This document shows, in pieces, positions 1 to 5,600 of a stretch of DNA of 10,007 nt. Below the pieces are notes generated by a model that was given only the letters and a program-made list of their open reading frames with translations, did not search any database and was not told the origin of the DNA. The DNA comes from an uncultured Collinsella sp. GTDB taxonomy: Bacteria > Actinomycetota > Coriobacteriia > Coriobacteriales > Coriobacteriaceae. Each line of letters begins with the position of its first letter. Position 1 is the stretch's first letter. Location: positions 1 to 10,007 of the forward strand of contig CAJKEF010000028.1 in NCBI GenBank assembly GCA_905198825.1, in the 5' to 3' direction. The translations under genes were made by a program, and so were the position numbers.

Positions 1-243
1 GAACCCCGAGCCATCATCTCGTCGACGCATGGGATGCAAAATCCGGTCGCGCTCGTCAAACGGCATTGCCAGGCGATGCCGTCCGCGGGCGCACAGGGCA
101 CGCGCCGCGCACGGATGCCCCGGCACCGGCAACTCGGCCGCCACGCGACCATCCTCAACGCGTGCCGCAAAGGCGCAATCGGCATAGCATCCCCCGCATG
201 TGGTCACCACGGCGCGACCGTCACGTTCCACAGCAGATGCCAT
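1..243 (-). CDS. Molybdopterin oxidoreductase (formate dehydrogenase H/DMSO reductase family), N-terminal 81 codons only
   Basis: Only the first 81 residues are present; the gene runs off the left edge. The protein opens with C16-x2-C19-x3-C23 and a fourth ligand at C51 in the block L-C-A-R-G (residues 50-54). This is followed by an Asp-Arg-Ile-Leu-x-Pro segment (residues 67-71), matching the usual D-R-L-x-x-P stretch. It is the classic N-terminal [4Fe-4S] domain of bis-MGD molybdenum/tungsten enzymes. No twin-arginine signal precedes it, so a cytoplasmic enzyme is likely. Start chosen at the ATG at 241-243, preceded by AAGGGG at 252-257. Next to a formate channel and a hydrogenlyase operon, formate dehydrogenase (FdhF) is the natural guess. 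However, FdhF has Lys (K44 in E. coli) where this protein has R53, and Arg at that position is common in DMSO- and nitrate-reductase branches. The selenocysteine/cysteine site lies outside the window, so I leave the substrate open. Confidence 0.82.
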   Translation of the reverse strand, partial: MASAVERDGRAVVTTCGGCYADCAFAARVEDGRVAAELPVPGHPCAARALCARGRHRLAMPFDERDRILHPMRRRDDGSGF

Positions 244-251
244 CTCGATTA

Positions 252-257
252 CCCCTT
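252..257 (-). promoter_or_regulatory. Ribosome binding site of the partial molybdoenzyme gene
   Basis: AAGGGG on the minus strand, 8 bases before the ATG at 243. It fixes the start of the partial molybdoenzyme gene and shows that this gene has its own translation signal downstream of the terminator. Confidence 0.7.
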
Positions 258-299
258 TCACAAGCCAAACACAACAGCCCGACAACGAGTCCCAAACCC

Positions 300-335
300 A
301 AAAAGCCTCCCGCACGGCAACGCCCCGCGGGAGGC
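300..335 (-). terminator. Rho-independent terminator closing the hydrogenase-foc operon
   Basis: Reading the minus strand, a perfect 9-bp GC-rich stem (GCCTCCCGC at 327-335 pairing with GCGGGAGGC at 305-313) encloses a 13-base loop. Five T residues (300-304) follow directly. It lies 22 bases past the stop codon of foc and 57 bases before the start of the molybdoenzyme gene. It should therefore end most transcripts of the hydrogenase operon and leave the molybdoenzyme gene to its own promoter or to read-through. Confidence 0.9.
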
Positions 336-357
336 CCAACGTCAAACAGACGGTACC

Positions 358-1197
358 TTACGCCTCGGACTTCTTAGCGTAGATAAACCAGTAGCCGAGC
401 GCGACCAGAACCGCGCCGCCCACGATGTTGCCAAGCGTGGCGGCGGACAGGTTAAACGCAATGCCCGCGGCGTTGAGCGCATCGGCGCCGGCGACCTTGG
501 CACCGTAGCCGCATGCATGCATCACGGCGCCCATGGGCAAAAAGTACATGTTGGCGACGCAGTGCTCAAAACCGCAGGCCACAAAGGCGGCGATGGGCAG
601 CAGAATGCCCACAACCTTATCGACCACGGTCCTGCCGGCGGTACCGATCCACACGGCCAGGCACACAAAGATGTTGCACAGGATACCGCGGAAGAAGATC
701 GTCACCCAGTCGACCGTCACCTTGCCGGCGGCGACGCTCACCATGGAATTGGCGACCGCCTCGCCGTTGAGCTTGTAAATGCCGGCCATGTACACCAAAA
801 AGACGATGAACAGAGCACCGGCAAAGTTACCGACCCATACGACGACCCAAGCCTTGAGCATCTGAGCCAGGGTGATCTTTTTGCTCTTGAGCGCGCAGAC
901 CATAAGAGAATTGCCGGTAAACAGCTCGGCGCCGCACACCAGCACGAGCACCAGGCCCAGGCAAAAGCACAGGCCGCCCACGACGCGCTGGGCGCCCCAG
1001 CCCAGCGTGCTATCGCTCAAGAACACGGTAAAGAACAGGCCGCCGAAGGCAATAAACGCACCGGCGAACATTGCCAACAGAAAGGCCTTTGCGACCGGCA
1101 GGTTGGCCTTGGTCACGCCGGCGGCCTCGGTCTTGGCCTCGATCGCGGCGGGCGCCAGGCAATCGGGAGCGGGATACTCCACCTTGGAATCTGCCAT
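358..1197 (-). CDS. focA: Formate channel of the FNT (formate/nitrite transporter) family
   Basis: A 279-residue integral membrane protein that should move formate across the cytoplasmic membrane. FNT-family landmarks are visible: G-A-E-L-F-T-G-N at 89-96 (first family signature), G-I-L-C-N at 171-175, and G-F-E-H-C-V-A-N-M-Y-F at 209-219, where H212 corresponds to the pore histidine H209 of E. coli FocA. Hydrophobic segments are spread along the chain as expected for the six-helix FNT fold. Length matches FocA/FocB (about 280). The start at 1197 is preferred over an in-frame ATG at 1230, because an AGGAAAGAAGTGA site at 1203-1215 precedes it and family proteins do not carry the extra 11 residues. 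It is the last gene of the operon, 39 bases after hycI and followed by a terminator. Nitrite (NirC) or another FNT substrate is possible from sequence alone, but position after hydrogenlyase genes, as with focB in E. coli hyf, argues for formate. Confidence 0.93.
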   Translation of the reverse strand: MADSKVEYPAPDCLAPAAIEAKTEAAGVTKANLPVAKAFLLAMFAGAFIAFGGLFFTVFLSDSTLGWGAQRVVGGLCFCLGLVLVLVCGAELFTGNSLMVCALKSKKITLAQMLKAWVVVWVGNFAGALFIVFLVYMAGIYKLNGEAVANSMVSVAAGKVTVDWVTIFFRGILCNIFVCLAVWIGTAGRTVVDKVVGILLPIAAFVACGFEHCVANMYFLPMGAVMHACGYGAKVAGADALNAAGIAFNLSAATLGNIVGGAVLVALGYWFIYAKKSEA

Positions 1198-1202
1198 GTC
1201 AA

Positions 1203-1215
1203 TCACTTCTTTCCT
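1203..1215 (-). promoter_or_regulatory. Ribosome binding site deciding the foc start
   Basis: AGGAAAGAAGTGA on the minus strand, 5 bases before the ATG at 1197, approximates the consensus AAGGAGGTGA. It supports the shorter start and lies in the 39-base hycI-foc gap, the widest spacing in the operon. No promoter or hairpin is evident in that gap. Confidence 0.6.
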
Positions 1216-1236
1216 AATCAACAGGGACAAGCGCTC

Positions 1237-1740
1237 CTATTGCTCTTGCCCCAAGCGGACAAAGTGGGAAAAGTCGTTGGCGGCTACGGCGTCGTACACG
1301 GCGTCGACGGCGTCAAAGACTTCCGGGGACATGGGGTTGTAGAACTCCGTGTCGCCCGGCTGAATCCCAACGAAGACGATATCATCACACGATTGCTCAA
1401 TCTCTTCGATCAGAATCGACAAAGGAAGCGAATGCGTGGTGAACATCGACTTGCGGGCCACATCGCGCTTGTCGAGCAAACGGATGGACCCGACGGGCAG
1501 CGCCATGTCGGCAGCATCGACCAAGACCAGACGCGGCGGACGCTCACGCTTGACCTCGATGATGTCGTCCTCGGGCGTTTGGCCTCCGTCGATGGTGTAC
1601 CAACCGGCGATGGGCGCGTCCTCCATCTTTTTGGAGAGCACGGGGCCGGCGGCATCGTCGGCACGCAGTACGCTTCCCGCCGTGAGCACGATACCCGCAA
1701 ACGGAGCGCCGTTCACACGTCCATCCACAACGCGACCCAT
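1237..1740 (-). CDS. hycI: Hydrogenase large-subunit maturation endopeptidase (HycI type)
   Basis: A 167-residue cytoplasmic protease of the HycI/HyaD/HybD family. It removes the C-terminal peptide of the large subunit after nickel insertion. The three nickel-sensing residues of E. coli HycI have clear counterparts: D29 in the Asp-Asp pair (E. coli D16), D75 in L-V-D-A-A-D-M (D62), and H103 in T-T-H-S-L-P (H90). The blocks I-D-G-G (50-53), P-E-D-D-I (56-60), G-I-Q-P (125-128) and F-Y-N-P-M (133-137) match HycI specifically rather than the HyaD/HybD branch. One departure: the family's Gly-Asn near the N-terminus reads Gly-Ser (22-23), with no Gly after the Asp pair. The start overlaps the hycH stop by one base (TAATG), with GGGGAGG upstream. 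The likely substrate is HyfG, encoded four genes earlier, whose C-terminus carries a cleavable tail. Confidence 0.93.
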   Translation of the reverse strand: MGRVVDGRVNGAPFAGIVLTAGSVLRADDAAGPVLSKKMEDAPIAGWYTIDGGQTPEDDIIEVKRERPPRLVLVDAADMALPVGSIRLLDKRDVARKSMFTTHSLPLSILIEEIEQSCDDIVFVGIQPGDTEFYNPMSPEVFDAVDAVYDAVAANDFSHFVRLGQEQ

Positions 1741-2321
1741 TACTGCAACCTCCCCGTCAGATACACGCCCGACACATCGCGCACGCGCTCAACCAGATCG
1801 CGAAACTTCATCAGAAACGCGACCTGCTGGGCATGCAGGCCAAAGTCGTCGTCGAACACCGAGATGCCGGCCTTGGCCGACCCGCGAAAACCGCGCTCGT
1901 CGAGCAACGCATCGCAGGCCTCGAGCAGCGACGGCACCGCCGCCTTGTCGAGCTGGCACTCGCCAAAGGAGCGGATGGCCTCAAACTTGGTTTTGGCCTC
2001 TCCCTCCGGCAGCGCGTCGACGAGCGAATAGAACACATCCACCGGCACCGACAGGCGCGGCTCAAAGCAGTCGAGCACGCCGGTGTGGTGGCCCACGGCG
2101 AGCGTGTAGTACAGCACGTCGCAGGCCTCCTGGGGAACGTCTTCCTCGGTCTCCACAAACTTACGCGTGAGCTCATAGAAGACCACCTGGTCGGGCGCAT
2201 GGCCCAGGCAGGGGTCGGCGACGCCCTCGGCAGCCTCGTCGCTTGCGCGCGAGGCATCGCCAAAGGAGCCGCCGAGCATGCCGGGGCCCGCAAAGTAACC
2301 AGAGCGGTCCGTGAGCTCCAT
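1740..2321 (-). CDS. hycH: Formate hydrogenlyase maturation protein HycH/HyfJ
   Basis: A 193-residue soluble protein of the HycH family, an accessory factor for assembly of the formate hydrogenlyase large subunit whose exact biochemical step is not settled. Recognisable blocks are V-V-F-Y-E-L-T-R-K-F (46-55), an acidic stretch leading to D-V-L-Y-Y-T-L-A-V-G-H-H-T-G-V (68-82) and a C-terminal V-S-G-V-Y-L (183-188). These align with E. coli HycH (136 residues). The N-terminus is about 40 residues longer than HycH and is rich in Gly, Ala, Ser and acidic residues. The ATG at 2321 follows the hyfI stop with no gap (TAGATG) and has GGAGGT (2328-2333) at good spacing, whereas the next in-frame ATG at 2279 has no ribosome site. 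The extension is therefore probably real. In hyf nomenclature this gene is hyfJ. Confidence 0.9.
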   Translation of the reverse strand: MELTDRSGYFAGPGMLGGSFGDASRASDEAAEGVADPCLGHAPDQVVFYELTRKFVETEEDVPQEACDVLYYTLAVGHHTGVLDCFEPRLSVPVDVFYSLVDALPEGEAKTKFEAIRSFGECQLDKAAVPSLLEACDALLDERGFRGSAKAGISVFDDDFGLHAQQVAFLMKFRDLVERVRDVSGVYLTGRLQ

Positions 2322-3104
2322 CTAGCGACCTCCGGCCAGCACCAGATCCTGCAGCGCCGAGTACACCTCGACGCGGCGCGGATCGTCCTGTTTGTCGATG
2401 AGCAGCGCCATGGCACCGCGGATATCGCCCTTGGGCGCTCCCTCGAGCGTATCCATAAACTCATTGGCCAGGTCGCGGCCGTAACGGTAGCCGCTCATGG
2501 CGCGAGCTTCGCGCTCGATGGCAACGCGCAGCTTGTACGGCACGCCGGGGTGCAGGATATCGGCCTGCTCGCCGGCGGCTTCCACCGTGGTCTCGGCATG
2601 GAGCTTTTGGTCTAGCAGACCGAGCGCCATGGCAAAGCCGTAGATGGTCTGCGCGGGGCTGGGCGGGCAGCCGGGGATGTAGACGTCGACCGGCAGAATC
2701 TTGTCCGTGCCGCCCCAGACGCAGTAGTTATCGTAGAAGATGCCACCGGTGCAGCCGCACGCGCCATAGGACACCACGATCTTGGGATCGGGTGCGGCCT
2801 CAAAGGCGCGCAGGGCCGGCATGCGCATGGCACGCGTCACGGCACCGGTGTACAGCAGCACATCGGCGTGACGGGGCGAGGGCACGACCTTGATGCCAAA
2901 GCGCTCGACGTCGAAGACGGGCGTGATAGAACCGAAGATCTCGATCTCGCAGCCGTTGCAGCCGCCGCAGTCAACACGGTAGACGTACACCGAGCGCTTG
3001 ATCTTCTTAAGAAGGGTCGCCTTAGCCTTCTCGATGCTCTCGTCGAGCTCGATCTTGGTCGGGCGGTACTGGAGCCGCTCGGGCAAAAGCGTGGGTTCGG
3101 CCAT
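2322..3104 (-). CDS. hyfI: Hydrogenase-4/formate hydrogenlyase small subunit (HyfI/HycG, NuoB-like)
   Basis: A 260-residue cytoplasm-facing electron-transfer subunit that carries one proximal [4Fe-4S] cluster and hands electrons to the Ni-Fe site of HyfG. Probable ligands are C49 and C52 (in D-C-G-G-C-N-G-C, 45-52), C116 in Y-G-A-C (113-116) and C146 in P-G-C-P-P-S-P (144-150). Near-identity to E. coli HycG/HyfI runs through the F-G-I-K-V-V-P-S-P-R-H-A-D block (69-81), V-W-G-G-T-D-K (129-135) and G-Y-R-Y-G-R (205-210). There is no Tat signal or transmembrane tail, as expected for group 4 small subunits. C118, two residues after ligand C116, is an extra cysteine where E. coli has Asn. The ATG at 3104 is preceded by AAGGAGGA (3111-3118), one of the strongest ribosome sites here. 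Confidence 0.96.
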   Translation of the reverse strand: MAEPTLLPERLQYRPTKIELDESIEKAKATLLKKIKRSVYVYRVDCGGCNGCEIEIFGSITPVFDVERFGIKVVPSPRHADVLLYTGAVTRAMRMPALRAFEAAPDPKIVVSYGACGCTGGIFYDNYCVWGGTDKILPVDVYIPGCPPSPAQTIYGFAMALGLLDQKLHAETTVEAAGEQADILHPGVPYKLRVAIEREARAMSGYRYGRDLANEFMDTLEGAPKGDIRGAMALLIDKQDDPRRVEVYSALQDLVLAGGR

Positions 3105-3106
3105 GG

Positions 3107-3823
3107 TTACTCCTCCTTCGTATCAAAATCCATGATGATGCCCTCGACCGGCGCAGGACCGGAGGGAATCTCGGGCGCATCGGGGTTGAGCTCGCGGTCG
3201 ATATACTCCGGGTTCACGCCGTGGCCGCCAAGATACTCCATGCCGGGGCCCTGGGGCTCACCGGACGCAAGCGTCTCGTTGGCGACCATGCCGTGCGCGT
3301 TACCGGTCTTGACGGCCGAGGCGGCGCGCAGGGCGTCGAGCTCGCGCTTGCACTCCTGGCACATACCGACGGTACGGGCGGCCTGCTCGGCCTCCATGCC
3401 GCCGGCCTTTTGCAGCAGGCGCTTGGCATAGTCGATCTCCTTGTGCGGGGCAAACGGCTTGCCGCAGCGCGAGCAGTGCTCGAGCGAATAGACGCTCTTG
3501 CTGGTGAGGTCGTCCTTGCTCATGACGGCCAGCTCAAACTCCTCGGTGAGCTTGATGGCCTCCATGGGGCAGGCTTCCTCACAGCGACCGCAAAAGATGC
3601 AGCGGCCGTAGTCGATCGACCAGGTGATGGTGTCGGCCGCAAGGTCGGTGTCCATGCGAATGGCATCGGCCGGGCACGCCACGCCGCAGGCACCACAGGC
3701 AATGCAGAGCTCGGCGTTGTGCTCGGGCTTGCCGCGCATGTCCTTGTTGGTGGGGAACGGCGCAAACGGGTACTTGACCGTCGCGTCGCCGGCCTTGGCG
3801 TTAACCTTCCAAAGCTTCAGCAT
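3107..3823 (-). CDS. hyfH: Hydrogenase-4 iron-sulfur subunit (HyfH/HycF, NuoI-like, 2x[4Fe-4S])
   Basis: A 238-residue electron-transfer subunit that links the formate-oxidising side to HyfI. Two ferredoxin motifs are plain: C40-x2-C43-x2-C46-x3-C50-P and C75-x2-C78-x2-C81-x3-C85-P. A second pair of CxxC motifs, C117/C120 (C-S-R-C-G-K-P-F-A) and C155/C158 (C-Q-E-C-K-R), matches the HycF family and could hold a metal such as zinc; that is inference. The start at 3823 is chosen because it has GAGGAGG at 3833-3839 and gives the family N-terminus M-L-K-L-W-K. The longer in-frame ATG at 3946 would add 41 residues lying inside hyfG with no family resemblance. E. coli homologues are about 180 residues; here some 80 residues follow C158 and are rich in Gly, Pro, Glu and Asp. 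The stop lies two bases before the hyfI start. Confidence 0.94.
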   Translation of the reverse strand: MLKLWKVNAKAGDATVKYPFAPFPTNKDMRGKPEHNAELCIACGACGVACPADAIRMDTDLAADTITWSIDYGRCIFCGRCEEACPMEAIKLTEEFELAVMSKDDLTSKSVYSLEHCSRCGKPFAPHKEIDYAKRLLQKAGGMEAEQAARTVGMCQECKRELDALRAASAVKTGNAHGMVANETLASGEPQGPGMEYLGGHGVNPEYIDRELNPDAPEIPSGPAPVEGIIMDFDTKEE

Positions 3824-3824
3824 A

Positions 3825-5597
3825 TTAGAGCGCCTCCTCATCGAGCGGAGCGGCCATGGTGCCCTCGCCCGCAAGCGGCGACTTGTCGCGCCAGACGTTC
3901 TCGAACTGCTCCTTGTCGAGCACGTGGTCGCGCTTGGCGGCGACATCGGTCACCGTCACGCGATCGGTGCAGGAGTAGCACGGGTCGAGCGAACCGACGA
4001 TCAGCGCCGCGTCGCCCACGGTGTTGCCGCGGAACATGTAGCGCAGGACCGGCCAGTTGCTGTACGTGGCCGCCTTGGCGCGCCAACGGTAGCACTTCTG
4101 GTTGTTGCCGAGCATGGCCCAGTGCACGTCCTCGCCACGCGGAGCCTCGGTGGCGCCGATGGCGTACTTGTGCGGGGTGTACTCCCAATCCGTGGTAAGG
4201 ATGGGGCCCGACGGGCAGTTCTCGAGCATGGTCTCGATCATGTCGATCGAATCGTAGACCTCCTGGATGCGAACGGCGGTACGGCCAAAGGCATCGCAGG
4301 TGTCGGCCGTAGCGGCGTGCATCTTCTGGACATCCGGATCGGCGTAGCCGTCGAAGGGATGGTCAAAGCGCACGTCGCGGGCATAGCCCGAGCCACGCAT
4401 GAGCGGGCCGACCGGCGAGAAGTCGCGAGCGATCTTGCGGTCCAGAATGCCGATACCGCTCGTACGCTCAATAAAGTTGGGCGTGGAGAGCAGCATATCG
4501 ACGAGTTCCTGAACCTCGGAGCGCAGCTGGTGGATGGTCGTGAGCGTGGAGAGCTTCTGCTCGGCCAAAATGTCGCGACGCACGCCGCCGATCACGTTGA
4601 GGCCGTAGGTCTTGCGGTGACCGGAAAGCTTCTCGGCCAGGTCCATGGACTTCTCGCGGACGCGGAAGAACTGCTGGAAGCCGGAGTCGAAGCCCGTGTA
4701 GTGCGACGCCAGGCCAATGTTGAGCAGATGCGAGTGCAGGCGCTCGACCTCGAGCATGATGGCGCGGATGTACTGGGCGCGCGGCGGGACATGAATGCCC
4801 TGGGCGCGCTCGACGGCCTCGGCATAGGCCACCGAGTGGGCGCAGCCGCAGATGCCGCAGATGCGGTCGGCGAGGAACGTCACGGCGTCATAGTTCAGGC
4901 GCGTCTCGGCGACCTTCTCCATGCCGCGGTGCACGTAGAACAGACGGTAGTCGGCGTCGACGATCGTCTCGCCCTCAACGAACAGGCGGAAGTGGCCGGG
5001 CTCGTCGGAGGTAATGTGCAACGGGCCCATGGGGACGAGCGTCGTCTCCTTGCCCTTGGTATCGGCCAAGAACTCGTAGTTTTCCATGTCGCTCGCGGGA
5101 GCGGGACGGAAGCGGTAGTCCATGGAGTCCTTGCGCAGCGGGTACAGGCCGCTGGGCCAATCGTCGGGCAGCACCAGGCGGCGACGATCGGGCAGGCCCT
5201 CGGGGATCAGGCCGAACATGTCGCGCAGCTCGCGCTCGCCCCACACGCAGGCGGGGACGAACGGCGTCACGGACGGGAACGTCATCTTGGCGGGATCGAC
5301 CTCGATGCGCACGGTAACCCAGCCGGGGTCCTCCCCCTCCATGGAGATGACGTAGTACACGGCGTAACGGCCGCACAGGCTGCGCTCATCGTTGCCGATG
5401 ATCACGGGAATCCAGCCGTAGCGCTCGTAGTACAGGTAGTGGACGGCCTCGGGCAGCTTGTCCTGCTTGACGGTGATCGTCAGCTGGTCCTCGCACTGCC
5501 ACTCGACCTTCTCGATGCAGCCCGGAACAGCGCGGCGCAGGGCCTCGACATGGCTCTCGCAGCGACGGGCATACACCTTGTTCTCAGTTTCAATCAT
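3825..5597 (-). CDS. hyfG: [NiFe]-hydrogenase large subunit with fused NuoC-like domain (HyfG/HycE)
   Basis: The 590-residue catalytic subunit reduces protons to H2 at a Ni-Fe(CN)2CO centre. Residues about 1-165 form the NuoC/30-kDa-like domain, with the signature E-R-E-L-R-D-M-F-G-L at 121-130 and P-L-R-K-D at 153-157. Residues from about 185 form the NuoD/large-subunit domain. Nickel ligands are visible in both motifs: R-I-C247-G-I-C250 (L1) and D-P-C540-Y-S-C543-T-D-R546 (L2). E-A-P-R-G at 484-488 is the conserved active-site arginine block. The fusion is diagnostic of HycE/HyfG-type group 4 enzymes. Cleavage after R546 would release 44 residues, and hycI downstream supplies the protease. 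C252 is an extra cysteine in L1 where E. coli HycE has Phe. The ATG at 5597 is 3 bases after the hyfF stop and uses GAGGTGGAG (5604-5612) inside hyfF. Confidence 0.97.
   Translation of the reverse strand: MIETENKVYARRCESHVEALRRAVPGCIEKVEWQCEDQLTITVKQDKLPEAVHYLYYERYGWIPVIIGNDERSLCGRYAVYYVISMEGEDPGWVTVRIEVDPAKMTFPSVTPFVPACVWGERELRDMFGLIPEGLPDRRRLVLPDDWPSGLYPLRKDSMDYRFRPAPASDMENYEFLADTKGKETTLVPMGPLHITSDEPGHFRLFVEGETIVDADYRLFYVHRGMEKVAETRLNYDAVTFLADRICGICGCAHSVAYAEAVERAQGIHVPPRAQYIRAIMLEVERLHSHLLNIGLASHYTGFDSGFQQFFRVREKSMDLAEKLSGHRKTYGLNVIGGVRRDILAEQKLSTLTTIHQLRSEVQELVDMLLSTPNFIERTSGIGILDRKIARDFSPVGPLMRGSGYARDVRFDHPFDGYADPDVQKMHAATADTCDAFGRTAVRIQEVYDSIDMIETMLENCPSGPILTTDWEYTPHKYAIGATEAPRGEDVHWAMLGNNQKCYRWRAKAATYSNWPVLRYMFRGNTVGDAALIVGSLDPCYSCTDRVTVTDVAAKRDHVLDKEQFENVWRDKSPLAGEGTMAAPLDEEAL
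3833..3839 (-). promoter_or_regulatory. Ribosome binding site deciding the hyfH start
   Basis: GAGGAGG on the minus strand, 9 bases before the ATG at 3823 and inside the last codons of hyfG. It rules in the short start and makes the ATG at 3946, which lacks such support, unlikely. Confidence 0.75.
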
Positions 5598-5600
5598 TCG

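Noticed and set aside
244..300. Possible promoter for the molybdoenzyme gene
   Set aside because: A TTGTCG with a TGTGAA 17 bases later is too weak and would put the transcription start inside the ribosome site; no sigma-54 -24/-12 match was convincing.
1198..1230. Longer foc start adding 11 residues
   Set aside because: It would place the ribosome site inside the gene; the shorter ATG fits FNT family N-termini and has a proper site.
34..2031. A 665-codon plus-strand frame opposite foc, hycI and hycH
   Set aside because: Runs through a terminator and across four well-recognised minus-strand genes; its translation has no family features and antisense-type composition.
2743..2770. O2-tolerant proximal cluster signature in HyfI
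   Set aside because: The extra C118 is at +2 from the ligand, not +5 as in the [4Fe-3S] cluster of group 1 enzymes, and the rest of that signature is absent.
3824..3946. Longer hyfH start adding 41 residues
   Set aside because: The extra segment lies in a shadow frame of hyfG, is Ser/Arg-rich with no HycF similarity, and the shorter start has GAGGAGG upstream.
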